IMG/VR virus record: IMGVR_UViG_3300026488_000015
Coordinates: 82,526-146,525 of that record
Reading direction: 5' to 3' (one strand)
DNA from: a virus
DNA: 64,000 nucleotides
The translations under genes were made by a program, and so were the position numbers. Numbering within the stretch: position 1 is the stretch's first letter; every line of letters begins with the position of its first letter. Below are positions 46,182-53,642 of this stretch, in pieces. The notes below the pieces were generated by a model. The model made no database searches and was not told the DNA's origin. It saw only the letters and a program-made list of their open reading frames with translations.

Positions 46182-46592
46182 CTACTTAATAATAATCTTT
46201 GTAAGATTGAATTTATTGTTGATGTCTTCAGCCTTAGTTTCTACTACTTCGATTTCATTAAAAATATCTATCAAACCCATTTCTGTAATGATATGAGTTA
46301 TTGTCATACTATTAAAATCAAAATTGCTAGGTACATATAATGTTTTTTCTTTACCTAAATATCTAAATCTAGGAATTACCTGGTATTCTTTTGGTTCTAA
46401 TTTTGTATTACCTAATTGCTCAGATATTTTACTAACTTCATCTTTAAACCAATCGTAATGTATAATCTGTTTATTTGACTGTTTTAATAATAATTTCATA
46501 TTATTAGATTCTTTAATAGGTACCAAAAAACCTAGAGTAATATCTGTTTTTTGGTGTTTTCCCAATGAATGATATTCATTAAACGATTCCAT
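46182..46592 (-). CDS. Hypothetical protein (136 aa)
   Basis: Residues 1-22 resemble a leader (MESFNEYHSLGK), but only by composition. Basic alpha/beta body ending NKFNLTKIIIK. The promoter upstream is degenerate. Unknown. Confidence 0.72.
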   Translation of the reverse strand: MESFNEYHSLGKHQKTDITLGFLVPIKESNNMKLLLKQSNKQIIHYDWFKDEVSKISEQLGNTKLEPKEYQVIPRFRYLGKEKTLYVPSNFDFNSMTITHIITEMGLIDIFNEIEVVETKAEDINNKFNLTKIIIK

Positions 46593-46612
46593 TTTTACAT
46601 CCTTTGTTTCTT

Positions 46613-46628
46613 TATATGTAATTTAATA
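46613..46628 (-). promoter_or_regulatory. Truncated promoter remnant
   Basis: The TTACATATAAAG half of the common promoter remains, but the TATAAT half is replaced by TTAAA where the upstream gene stops. It looks like a copy cut by deletion or recombination. Confidence 0.6.
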
Positions 46629-46895
46629 ACCGTTTTCATTAACTTTTAAAGCTATCTCATACCACTCATCACCACAAACATTTTTTACCATACCAGCCCA
46701 ATTTTCAGGGTCGTTTTCCATCCACTCACAAAAATCATCAGTATCGGTATCACTCATTCTAGGTTCTACTATTGCTTCTGCGGCGGTATTATATGCATCC
46801 GTAAAATCATCTGCGCCTTTAAGTGCCTCTGATAAATCTACATCACAATTACTTGTACTAGTTTCTAATGAGTTTACTATGTTCTCTATATTCAT
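46623..46895 (-). CDS. Hypothetical acidic protein (90 aa)
   Basis: Very acidic (DCDVDLSEALKGADDFTDAY; SDTDTDDFCEWMENDPENWA). Small acidic proteins in phages can mimic DNA, but no family match is visible. Ends exactly inside the truncated promoter. Confidence 0.72.
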   Translation of the reverse strand: MNIENIVNSLETSTSNCDVDLSEALKGADDFTDAYNTAAEAIVEPRMSDTDTDDFCEWMENDPENWAGMVKNVCGDEWYEIALKVNENGY

Positions 46896-46911
46896 TTCTT
46901 ATCCTTTGTTT

Positions 46912-46936
46912 CTTTATATGTAATATTATAACATAC
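46912..46936 (-). promoter_or_regulatory. Recurrent TATAAT promoter
   Basis: Canonical copy ahead of the acidic protein gene. Confidence 0.8.
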
Positions 46937-46953
46937 TTGACCTAAGAGCCACC

Positions 46954-47202
46954 TTAAAGAAATAAATGAGGGTGTTTTTCTTGTGTTTTGTATATAGAAT
47001 CATTCAGCACATAGACTAATGAATATTCTTCGCCTATGCTGATTTCTTCGATGTCGCAATATTGGAGGTATTCATTCTCGTTCTTGATGGCATATTTACA
47101 GTATTCGATGACCTCTTCATAGGAACCACCGAAATAACCAGCTTCTATCTTATAACATTGGTAATGAGTTGTTAAATCTGATAATGTAGTGATTTCTGAC
47201 AT
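46954..47202 (-). CDS. Hypothetical protein with HPHLFL C-terminal tag (82 aa)
   Basis: Tyr/Glu-rich (HYQCYKIEAGYFGGSYEEVI), with a beta strand EEYSLVYVLNDS and the end YKTQEKHPHLFL. Tag codons CAC CCT CAT TTA TTT CTT. An 18-bp inverted repeat lies directly upstream of its start. Confidence 0.8.
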   Translation of the reverse strand: MSEITTLSDLTTHYQCYKIEAGYFGGSYEEVIEYCKYAIKNENEYLQYCDIEEISIGEEYSLVYVLNDSIYKTQEKHPHLFL

Positions 47203-47208
47203 AAGTTT

Positions 47209-47280
47209 CCTTAAGGTAACATAAAAGCGGTAATAGTAACACCTTTATGTTTATATAGTCTTTTTTATGTTACCTTAAGG
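47209..47280. repeat. Perfect 18-bp inverted repeat between two tag genes
   Basis: CCTTAAGGTAACATAAAA (47209-47226) and its exact reverse complement (47263-47280) enclose 36 bases. The ends CCTTAAGG are themselves palindromic, and TTAAGGTAACATAAA resembles the upstream half of the common promoter on both strands. The inner part holds TATATAA. It would make a long stem in the leader of the gene at 46954-47202. No gene fits inside. It could be a processing site, a terminator-antiterminator or a small palindromic insert. Confidence 0.8.
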
Positions 47281-47284
47281 TTGG

Positions 47285-47515
47285 CTATAAAAATAGATGA
47301 GGTTCTTCATTAAATACTCTCTCGTAATCTTCTTTGAGAAATGAATATGAGATTTCCCATATACCACCTTCTTTACCATTAGATACACGATTCGTACATT
47401 TAATGTGCTCACACCAGGGATGTGCTTCGATAAGATTTTCGGGTAAGCACATACTCCGTTTATCTGAAGAGATAACAACGGTTATTTCCTCTAGTAGAGG
47501 CTGTTTACCAGGCAT
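47285..47515 (-). CDS. Hypothetical protein with EPHLFL C-terminal tag (76 aa)
   Basis: MPGKQPLLEEITVVISSDKR, a Cys-containing middle (HPWCEHIKCTNRVSNG) and FLKEDYERVFNEEPHLFL. The strict tag is preceded by an acidic helix. Overlaps the phosphatase gene by 11 bases. Confidence 0.8.
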   Translation of the reverse strand: MPGKQPLLEEITVVISSDKRSMCLPENLIEAHPWCEHIKCTNRVSNGKEGGIWEISYSFLKEDYERVFNEEPHLFL

Positions 47516-48305
47516 TAGTTCTACGGACTTGTTTTTTGGTTTCTATTTTGTCTATAAGGACCTCTTGGTATATTTTCATACTAGGGTATTCTAAGCAAGT
47601 AAGCTTACCAAAAGGTTCACCAGGGAAACAAGAACCAGTATCAATACTAGCATAATTCTCATCGATGACGCAACCAGTGAAAGGGTCAGCTTCAGGATGT
47701 TTATTCCATACATTATGACCAGAAACGCCGAAAAAACGCATAGAACCTTCTTTCTGTTTGTTTCTACCCCAAGTGAAATAGCCATACATTTGCTCTATTT
47801 CAAGGTTGTAGGAATCTCTCTGCTTTTGGTCAAGGTCTCTCCACTCTTTTGCTAGTTCTTTCTTGTAGAATAAAAATCTACTGAACCAATCAACCGAAGG
47901 TGCGTGTGAAACCAATAAATCTTTATGACCAGGAATCTCGTAGGTTTTATACAAAGGTAAATCATCCATCCATTTAATGTCATCATCGTATTGTGCTTCT
48001 TTACCTTTGTATGAATCTAGTGTAGTATCTCCACCATTACCAACCCAGCAAGAATAATTATTATAATAATCCCCGTTCTTGTATTCTAACGAACCATCGA
48101 CCATTAGCTCTTCGTGGTTACCTTTCACTACATCATAACCTTGTTCACGAACGAAAGCTACCAGTCCTGAGCTGTCTGGTCCTCTGTCGATTAAATCTCC
48201 TAACAGAATAATGTTAGAGGAATTCGCATCATCAGGCAATTGAGCTATGAGTGCTTTTAATGTAGCAATACAGCCGTGAGTGTCGCCGATTATATATTTT
48301 TTCAT
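47505..48305 (-). CDS. PPP-family serine/threonine protein phosphatase (PrpA/lambda PP-like)
   Basis: Canonical motifs: GDTHG (residues 7-11), GDLIDRGPDS (36-45), GNHEEL (61-66), a later SHAPS near 130 and SGHNVWNK near 195. These bind two metals and dephosphorylate protein Ser/Thr (or Ap4A in related enzymes). Length 266 aa is a little above lambda PP (221). An exact TATAAATA is 17 bases upstream, so late expression is possible. Confidence 0.9.
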   Translation of the reverse strand: MKKYIIGDTHGCIATLKALIAQLPDDANSSNIILLGDLIDRGPDSSGLVAFVREQGYDVVKGNHEELMVDGSLEYKNGDYYNNYSCWVGNGGDTTLDSYKGKEAQYDDDIKWMDDLPLYKTYEIPGHKDLLVSHAPSVDWFSRFLFYKKELAKEWRDLDQKQRDSYNLEIEQMYGYFTWGRNKQKEGSMRFFGVSGHNVWNKHPEADPFTGCVIDENYASIDTGSCFPGEPFGKLTCLEYPSMKIYQEVLIDKIETKKQVRRTNAW

Positions 48306-48321
48306 ATTTTTCCTTTATTTT

Positions 48322-48329
48322 TATTTATA
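48322..48329 (-). promoter_or_regulatory. Candidate T4-type late promoter TATAAATA
   Basis: Exact octamer 17 bases before the phosphatase ATG, overlapping the end of the upstream gene. The spacing is at the short end of the range seen at other copies, so it is slightly less certain. Confidence 0.65.
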
Positions 48330-48693
48330 GAAACCAGTGTGTTCTATCACTAAGCAGTTCGTGCTTAGTGGTAAGAGAAATTCTCGTGAAGAAAAGTTCT
48401 TTTTTGTTCTTTATAGAACTTATCATATGCTCTGAAAGAATCATATCTTTGTCTAAAATAAAGTTCAAAGGTGCAATCACAATCATACAATATTCTCTAC
48501 CTGATTCATCGGTATGAAATAATCTGCTACTGTAAATCCCATAGATGGCGTGTTCTCTACCATCTGATTCATAATCTTGGAGTTTTTTGAACTCCTTTAT
48601 GTTTATTCTGACTATACAGTTTTGTTCATAGTTGTTTTGTTCTTCGAGTTTTTTAAGTTCTTTTGGGCTCATATCATATACTATCATCCTCAT
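48325..48693 (-). CDS. Hypothetical protein with THWFL C-terminal ending (122 aa)
   Basis: ATG 48693 gives the ATGA overlap with the upstream gene. MRMIVYDMSPKELKKLEEQN; mixed alpha/beta body; ends KHELLSDRTHWFL, a tag variant keeping His and the aromatic-Leu end. Unknown. Confidence 0.73.
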   Translation of the reverse strand: MRMIVYDMSPKELKKLEEQNNYEQNCIVRINIKEFKKLQDYESDGREHAIYGIYSSRLFHTDESGREYCMIVIAPLNFILDKDMILSEHMISSIKNKKELFFTRISLTTKHELLSDRTHWFL

Positions 48694-49025
48694 AAGAAAA
48701 CATCCGGGCAATGATGTAGAGCTAATGAGATAATATCTATCTCGTGCTCTCCGTCTTCCCAAATAAAGAGAACATTTTCGTATGTATCTGTTGAGTCTTT
48801 TTGTAGATGAGCCTTACAAGCTGACCGCACACACTCTTTAAATGTTTTATCTGTAATATGTGTGTATCTATCGGGTTTTTGTTCTCTGTGAAGGCTATGA
48901 GGTGTTATTGCTATTTGATGGACGCAATATAATCCATCCTGGTCAAACCAGACATCAAATGTCTCGTTACTTTTGGAGGTCGTAGTCGCCAAAAGAATAC
49001 CCACCACAAAAATCGATAAAATCAT
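48690..49025 (-). CDS. Hypothetical protein with CPDVFL ending, possible signal peptide (111 aa)
   Basis: MILSIFVVGILLATTTSKSN looks like a signal peptide, but this start overlaps the upstream gene by 59 bases and has no clear ribosome site; a later TTG/GTG start would remove the signal. The end IISLALHHCPDVFL matches the PD-type tag. Start unresolved. Confidence 0.55.
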   Translation of the reverse strand: MILSIFVVGILLATTTSKSNETFDVWFDQDGLYCVHQIAITPHSLHREQKPDRYTHITDKTFKECVRSACKAHLQKDSTDTYENVLFIWEDGEHEIDIISLALHHCPDVFL

Positions 49026-49182
49026 ACTCGCACATATCTACAAACAATTCAAGCAATACACCTAATTCTTTTTCTGAACAATTTAATTCTTGTCTGGTAT
49101 CTTTCCATCGTACTGTATAAACTGTATCATCATAGCTGATAATAAATTTCGTGTCAATCTTTAATCTACCTAATTCTGTCAT
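48967..49182 (-). CDS. Hypothetical protein (71 aa)
   Basis: Beta front (LKIDTKFIISYDDTVYTVRW), helix, and aromatic tail (DFCGGYSFGDYDLQK). One base after the membrane gene stop. Unknown. Confidence 0.7.
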   Translation of the reverse strand: MTELGRLKIDTKFIISYDDTVYTVRWKDTRQELNCSEKELGVLLELFVDMCEYDFIDFCGGYSFGDYDLQK

Positions 49183-49569
49183 CTAGTTTCCTTTGTAATA
49201 TTTATCTAAATTATCTGGTGAATCTTTAATTACTTTTGTTCTTAGAAATACCACTACACATAATCCAACAAGCGATAACGCCATTATTGCTGTACCAACT
49301 GCTAAATCTGTTTTAAGCATTAACCAACCAACAAATAATTCTCTGAAACCAAAGAATATAGCACCATCAACGATGTAACGAATTTTCATTCTACTGTGAG
49401 GTTTAAAAATATATTCATAAATTGTTCTTACTACTTCCATAATAATAAGAAATGTAAATGAATAAATTAAAACATTAGCGTGTCCACCTGGTACAAAAAA
49501 CCCTATAATAAATAGTATTGCAGTGAATAAAAATATCATCCACTCTGGTAGTTCTTTCATTATTGCCAT
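49183..49569 (-). CDS. Membrane protein, about four transmembrane segments (128 aa)
   Basis: Hydrophobic helices near residues 9-24, 28-46, 66-84 and 90-108, with a lysine-rich cytosolic tail. FVPGGHANVL between the first two is notable. Family unknown; not holin-like by length and position. Confidence 0.74.
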   Translation of the reverse strand: MAIMKELPEWMIFLFTAILFIIGFFVPGGHANVLIYSFTFLIIMEVVRTIYEYIFKPHSRMKIRYIVDGAIFFGFRELFVGWLMLKTDLAVGTAIMALSLVGLCVVVFLRTKVIKDSPDNLDKYYKGN

Positions 49570-49578
49570 ATATTTTCC

Positions 49579-50067
49579 TTATTGTTTCATTGCTCTTAGA
49601 AATAGAGCATCTTCTGATTTTGTATTCTTCTCTGATTCGTGAGAAATTTTCTTCATTTTGTTCTTATTTAGTTCTCTATCGCTCATTGCCTTCATCGTGT
49701 AGGAATTAACAATATTGATACGATTGCCTACTTTAATAAAACATCTACTTAAATCCATTACCTTAGGCCCACGGAATACAGTAATGACAAAAATTCTGTT
49801 ATTGCCGTCTAAATCCACTAGCACACCAAAAGGTCTTTCTTTATCGCTTTTAAATGTGATTACAGTAGCACCTTTATTTCTAAAAGATGTAAGGCCGTTA
49901 TATAGAGCCTTCGTTAAAATCTGTTTGTATCTCGATTCATCGATATGCTGACCTCTGTGGTATTTCGATGTGCCTTTAGCCATTTCTCTATTTTCAAATA
50001 AGTGCACAGCTGTCTCAACTGTATATACTTTATTATCGAATCGAATATTATCTAATTTATAGCTCAT
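49579..50067 (-). CDS. Hypothetical protein (162 aa)
   Basis: ATG 50067 follows GGGGTACAAG and lies just before the upstream stop. Residues 20-60 are basic helices (REMAKGTSKYHRGQHIDESR), 70-105 is a beta core (TVITFKSDKERPFGVLVDLD, then NRIFVITVFRGP). It recalls phage DUF-type beta-barrel proteins; not identified. Confidence 0.72.
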   Translation of the reverse strand: MSYKLDNIRFDNKVYTVETAVHLFENREMAKGTSKYHRGQHIDESRYKQILTKALYNGLTSFRNKGATVITFKSDKERPFGVLVDLDGNNRIFVITVFRGPKVMDLSRCFIKVGNRINIVNSYTMKAMSDRELNKNKMKKISHESEKNTKSEDALFLRAMKQ

Positions 50068-50203
50068 CTTGTACCCCTTCATCTAAAATACCAGAAAGGT
50101 CTACTTTCTCTGGTTCTTTCTTTTCTTGTTCTATTCTAAGTTTTTCTAAGCATTCATCAGTCAAATTCAACTGAATAGTTTCTTCTTTAAAAAAGTTTTC
50201 CAT
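50057..50203 (-). CDS. Small acidic protein (48 aa)
   Basis: MENFFKEETIQLNLTDECLE and 28 residues more, strongly acidic with a coiled coil. Own promoter 17 bases upstream; overlaps the next gene by 11 bases. Confidence 0.66.
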   Translation of the reverse strand: MENFFKEETIQLNLTDECLEKLRIEQEKKEPEKVDLSGILDEGVQDEL

Positions 50204-50219
50204 CTTATATCCTTTGTTT

Positions 50220-50244
50220 CTTTATATGTAATATTATAACATAA
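50220..50244 (-). promoter_or_regulatory. Recurrent TATAAT promoter
   Basis: Canonical copy ahead of the small acidic protein gene. Confidence 0.8.
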
Positions 50245-50261
50245 AAAGACTTAAAGTTTAC

Positions 50262-50522
50262 TTAAACGAATAAGTGAGGCGACTCTTCTCTAATTTCATC
50301 GATTTCATCTATATAGAATGAAAATTCGCAATCGTAGGTCTCACCATTCTGGTTCTCATCAATCGTGTGCTCGAAGCAATCTAAGTGCTCAAGATAAGGG
50401 TACTCTTTGAGTAATTCCATCACACAGCCCTTAAGCGTGTTACTGTAAGACACTAGGTCATTAACTGATGCTTTTAGCTTAAAAGTTTTTGTTTCGTATG
50501 TCCAGTCTGCTTCAATTTTCAT
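50262..50522 (-). CDS. Hypothetical protein with SPHLFV C-terminal tag (86 aa)
   Basis: Single small alpha/beta unit (KTFKLKASVNDLVSYSNTLK), with an acidic helix IDEIDEIREESPHLFV at the end. Val replaces the last Leu. Directly downstream of the SmpB gene row. Confidence 0.8.
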   Translation of the reverse strand: MKIEADWTYETKTFKLKASVNDLVSYSNTLKGCVMELLKEYPYLEHLDCFEHTIDENQNGETYDCEFSFYIDEIDEIREESPHLFV

Positions 50523-50523
50523 T

Positions 50524-50688
50524 TTATTTACCTTTAACTTCGTGTAATCTATCAGATATAAATGTACAAGGTTTATCTTCTTTAGTTTCGGGTTGCATCA
50601 CTAGGCTTTCTAAATCTATAAGTTTTTTGTTGTCATATACTCTTCGTATAGGTCTGCAAGTTTTATATGTCTTTTTTGTGCTTCTCAT
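50524..50688 (-). CDS. Small basic protein (54 aa)
   Basis: MRSTKKTYKTCRPIRRVYDN and 34 residues more. Starts right after the SmpB stop and ends just before the next ATG, so it is coupled to SmpB; the basic front might bind RNA. Unknown. Confidence 0.64.
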   Translation of the reverse strand: MRSTKKTYKTCRPIRRVYDNKKLIDLESLVMQPETKEDKPCTFISDRLHEVKGK

Positions 50689-51135
50689 CTAGTAATCCTT
50701 CAATGCTCTAGCTGTGTCGATATTTTGCTGTTTCTCTTTAAGCGAATTTCGTTTATCGTAATCTCTTTTACCACGACCAACAGCTATCTCAAGCTTAATC
50801 GAATCTGAAGAATCAGGTTGGAAAATCTTCAAAGGGACGATAGTGATACCGTTTTCTTGTGTAGCCACATCGAGCTCTCTGATTTCTTTCTTTGTGAGTA
50901 ATAATTTTCGTGGTCTTACCTCATCGAAATGACCATAAGCAAAATTCTCTGGTTTAGAAATGTGTGCTTGCATTAAGAATGCTTCACCGTTCGAAATCTT
51001 TACATAAGCTTCTTTCAATGATATTCTACTATCACGAATTGCTTTAACCTCAGGTCCTTCTAATACCATCCCAGCAATGTAGTGGTCTGTTAAATGATAA
51101 GAGTGTGTTGCTTTTCTGTTTCTATTGTATTCCAT
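50689..51135 (-). CDS. smpB: SmpB, tmRNA-binding protein
   Basis: Full-length homologue (148 aa; bacterial SmpB is about 150-160). RKATHSYHLTDHYIAGMVLE, GPEVKAIRDSRISLKEAYVK, RPRKLLLTKKEIREL and VGRGKRDYDKRN correspond in order to the conserved SmpB segments; the KKxYDKR-like basic turn and C-terminal tail enter the ribosome. SmpB delivers tmRNA to stalled ribosomes, which adds the ssrA tag. A phage-borne SmpB is rare. No tmRNA gene was seen in the window, so it would act on host or distant phage tmRNA. It lies among PHLFL-tagged genes. Confidence 0.92.
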   Translation of the reverse strand: MEYNRNRKATHSYHLTDHYIAGMVLEGPEVKAIRDSRISLKEAYVKISNGEAFLMQAHISKPENFAYGHFDEVRPRKLLLTKKEIRELDVATQENGITIVPLKIFQPDSSDSIKLEIAVGRGKRDYDKRNSLKEKQQNIDTARALKDY

Positions 51136-51147
51136 CTTCTCTTTCCT

Positions 51148-51414
51148 TTATAAAAATAAATGAGGGCTTTTGTCTACAAGTTCTTGTAGTTCTTCTTTTC
51201 CTACAACATTAAAATCTCTCATTGAGATAAACCACGAGCGCTTCTTTAATGGAGTGAAATATATATCTAAATCGACATCATTATATCCACCTCTTATGCT
51301 ATTCACTAAACATATAATAGATTTATTGTTTTCATCTAAGAATGCGATATATTTACATTTTTTGAATTTTTTTATATTATATTCTTCAGGACTTAAAGTT
51401 TTTCTTCTTTCCAT
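51148..51414 (-). CDS. Hypothetical protein with SPHLFL C-terminal tag (88 aa)
   Basis: Basic N-terminus (MERRKTLSPEEYNIKKFKKC), beta core and FNVVGKEELQELVDKSPHLFL. Strict tag. Immediately upstream of SmpB in the transcript. Confidence 0.8.
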   Translation of the reverse strand: MERRKTLSPEEYNIKKFKKCKYIAFLDENNKSIICLVNSIRGGYNDVDLDIYFTPLKKRSWFISMRDFNVVGKEELQELVDKSPHLFL

Positions 51415-51424
51415 TATATAGCCT

Positions 51425-51637
51425 TTATAAAAATAAATGCGGAGTATCTACTAACAGACGAGTTTTGTTTATACAATGATTTGAAGATTTCTTCTTATTA
51501 TAACCACTAGAATTCTTTACAGTAATAATATTTCCTCTATCAGGAACTTTATGCACAACACCTTCATCCATTTCACCTGATGTACTGAATATTACAACAT
51601 CACCTACATTGATTTCCTGATTAAATCTATCTAACAT
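51425..51637 (-). CDS. Hypothetical KOW/SH3-like protein with TPHLFL C-terminal tag (70 aa)
   Basis: FNQEINVGDVVIFSTSGEMD, then GVVHKVPDRGNIITVKN, is a compact barrel of the kind in 40682-40981 and 51953-52219; ends TRLLVDTPHLFL. The smallest strict tag protein, so the tag is about a tenth of its length. Confidence 0.8.
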   Translation of the reverse strand: MLDRFNQEINVGDVVIFSTSGEMDEGVVHKVPDRGNIITVKNSSGYNKKKSSNHCINKTRLLVDTPHLFL

Positions 51638-51894
51638 TACGAAACCAATGAATAAGTTTGACCAGCATATCCGTTAGCAGCAGAATTATTAACAGCGTTG
51701 TTAAGATTCTTTACTAATGTTTTAACTGATTTCGGATAACGATTGATTTTTGAATTACCTTCTTCGTGTGAGTAACTAGCACCACATTCTAAAGTGTAAG
51801 AGTAAGCTTGAACTAATTCTTCTAATGTACCAGTTTGCTCATATCTACGGTCTTTGTTGTGATTGTAATTCTCGATTGTGTATATCTTAGCCAT
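51637..51894 (-). CDS. Conserved T4-like hypothetical protein (85 aa)
   Basis: YTIENYNHNKDRRYEQTGTL, LEELVQAYSYTLECG and VKTLVKNLNNAVNNSAANGY recall a small protein repeated in many T4-like phages; its function is unknown there too. One-base overlap with a tag gene and own promoter. Confidence 0.75.
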   Translation of the reverse strand: MAKIYTIENYNHNKDRRYEQTGTLEELVQAYSYTLECGASYSHEEGNSKINRYPKSVKTLVKNLNNAVNNSAANGYAGQTYSLVS

Positions 51895-51910
51895 TTTAAG
51901 TCCTTTTATT

Positions 51911-51935
51911 TGTTATATGTAATATTATAACATAA
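51911..51935 (-). promoter_or_regulatory. Recurrent TATAAT promoter
   Basis: Copy with ATATAACA at its 3' side; ahead of the gene at 51894, driving the SmpB row. Confidence 0.78.
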
Positions 51936-51952
51936 AAGACCTTAAAGCTTTA

Positions 51953-52219
51953 TTAAAGCAGTAAATCAGGTCTATTTTCATAGATTTCTTCGAGGACTAT
52001 AAATCTTTCGGGAATTTTTACTGTCGTAGTTGCATCGTAACCATCAAATTTTGAAGCTTGTATCTCAATACCATTCTTATTGAACCCTAAAATTGTACAC
52101 TTTCTACCGACATTTCCTTTAGCAGAATTCATATAGAAACACCTTTGACCGACCTTTAGCTCTTGACCAAGATAGTCATATAATGGTTCAGGTAAAATCT
52201 CTGTATCTAATTCGTTCAT
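51953..52219 (-). CDS. Hypothetical KOW/SH3-like protein with RPDLLL ending (88 aa)
   Basis: YDYLGQELKVGQRCFYMNSA, then RKCTILGFNKNGIEIQAS, is a small barrel; ends LEEIYENRPDLLL, the PD-type tag. Just downstream of the FliM-motif gene. Confidence 0.77.
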   Translation of the reverse strand: MNELDTEILPEPLYDYLGQELKVGQRCFYMNSAKGNVGRKCTILGFNKNGIEIQASKFDGYDATTTVKIPERFIVLEEIYENRPDLLL

Positions 52220-52220
52220 C

Positions 52221-52727
52221 TTATAATCCTAGGTGTGGTTTTTCTGTAATGAGTTTTGTATATCGTTCTGTGTCTATAACCATTGTATCATAATGTTCTT
52301 TTGTTCTCTCTCTAAAAGTCTCTGAATTAGAGAAAGCAAATACGAAAGCCTCTTCTTCTAACACAAAAGAGTTATCATATAATAGCTTAATAGAATATTC
52401 AGCATATTCTTCTTTCTTAGCGGAAAAAGTATATGCTGAATTCCATTGTTTTTCGCTAATATTGTACTCTTCTATCTCAATATGAATATAAGGTCTACCC
52501 CAAACTATATTTTTTACTCTATGTTTTATTACAGATGCATTATAGGCATTATCACTATACAAGTGCACTACATAAAATTCATCATCAGGAACAACTTCAA
52601 ATACACTAAGATGCTGTTTTATTTCTTCTAGTGTTAATGGGATAGAATGCGTAGTAATAAGTATCTCTGGTTCATCAACTGCATCAAGCAGGGCATCTAT
52701 CTCTGATTGAGATAATATACTTGCCAT
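52221..52727 (-). CDS. Protein with FliM N-terminal (CheY-binding) motif and KPHLGL tag (168 aa)
   Basis: Begins MASILSQSEIDALLDAVDEP. LSQxEIDALL is the signature of the flagellar switch protein FliM N-peptide, which captures phosphorylated CheY, and occurs in FliY/FliN of Campylobacterota. None of the FliM middle or SPOA domains follow; the other 145 residues are an unrelated beta-rich body ending RYTKLITEKPHLGL. It could act as a decoy that binds CheY-P and changes swimming. Motif identity is seen; function is inferred. Three bases downstream of ThyX. Confidence 0.75.
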   Translation of the reverse strand: MASILSQSEIDALLDAVDEPEILITTHSIPLTLEEIKQHLSVFEVVPDDEFYVVHLYSDNAYNASVIKHRVKNIVWGRPYIHIEIEEYNISEKQWNSAYTFSAKKEEYAEYSIKLLYDNSFVLEEEAFVFAFSNSETFRERTKEHYDTMVIDTERYTKLITEKPHLGL

Positions 52728-52730
52728 ATA

Positions 52731-53603
52731 TTATCTCTCGAAGTTTTTCAAGATAAGCTTAAGGTATTTGTCTGGCGTTTTTGCTTTCATTTCTTGTGCT
52801 AATTTCTCGATTTGAAACCAAGCTGCACCAGAATCTCTAAGACCTAAAAAGTTTTTGAAGCTTCTAAGATTTATTGTCATAACAGCAGAAACCTTAAAAT
52901 TATCTGAAATGATATATTTGAAGCTATCACCAACATTTCTTTTGTCTTTTGAATTAAGGAGTTTCACAAATGTATGATACTCTGATTCAGCTGGAATTCT
53001 TTCTCTTACTGATTTCGCTACAGAAAGTTCTAACCATTTTGTTTGACCAATTTTGTCATAGTGATATTTCATTTTGTCAAAGATACCGTGTAGTTCAATT
53101 CTATTCATTTTTTCATCTGCAACCACAAACATATCGTATCTAAGAACCTCATCTACGAATGTTTTACTAGGTGCTTGTAATAGAGCACAAGCAGTAAAAG
53201 CATTAATAAGAGAACTCATAGTATATCGTGTCGATTGAACCGAATAACTAGCAATTCTATGCCTAGCTAGTTCTTGTAGAACGCCTCTTGAAAAATCTGT
53301 AAGTAAAAATGTAAGTACTGAATGTTCTAATGTTGATTCGTGAAAATGTACAAATGATAATGATTGAAGCAATTCCGATTCTTCCACTGTCTGAAGACCT
53401 TTAGATAGAGTGCCTATAAGAATTTCATCATTTCTTTTAACGCTATCATTTAATGCCTTGATACAGATATTCTCTGATTTATCAAAGCTATTGTAGCATT
53501 GTCTTGCAGCATATTCGGATTGACCGATTCCATTATCAGCAATTAAGTGTGCTGTTGGGTAGATGTAGTCGATTCCGTTGTAGTCATAAGTTTTTTGTGT
53601 CAT
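52731..53603 (-). CDS. thyX: Flavin-dependent thymidylate synthase
   Basis: Makes dTMP from dUMP with FAD and folate. The ThyX motif RHRIASYSVQSTRY (residues 114-127) is complete (RHRxxSxxxxSxRY). SFVHFHESTLEHSVLTFLLT provides the conserved H..LEH helix, and LRSFKNFLGLRDSGAAWFQI near 250-270 the C-terminal signature. Length 290 aa is standard. Works with NrdAB and MazG-like genes to build DNA precursors. Confidence 0.95.
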   Translation of the reverse strand: MTQKTYDYNGIDYIYPTAHLIADNGIGQSEYAARQCYNSFDKSENICIKALNDSVKRNDEILIGTLSKGLQTVEESELLQSLSFVHFHESTLEHSVLTFLLTDFSRGVLQELARHRIASYSVQSTRYTMSSLINAFTACALLQAPSKTFVDEVLRYDMFVVADEKMNRIELHGIFDKMKYHYDKIGQTKWLELSVAKSVRERIPAESEYHTFVKLLNSKDKRNVGDSFKYIISDNFKVSAVMTINLRSFKNFLGLRDSGAAWFQIEKLAQEMKAKTPDKYLKLILKNFER

Positions 53604-53620
53604 ATATTATCCTTTTGTTG

Positions 53621-53634
53621 TCGTATTATATCAA
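53621..53634 (-). promoter_or_regulatory. Weak TATAAT promoter
   Basis: TTTGATATAATACGA, a divergent short copy ahead of thyX. Confidence 0.5.
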
Positions 53635-53642
53635 ATTTTTAC

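Noticed and set aside
50689-51135. A tmRNA gene near smpB
   Set aside because: No structure with tRNA-like ends and an internal tag frame was recognised around smpB or in other gaps. A full covariance search would settle this.
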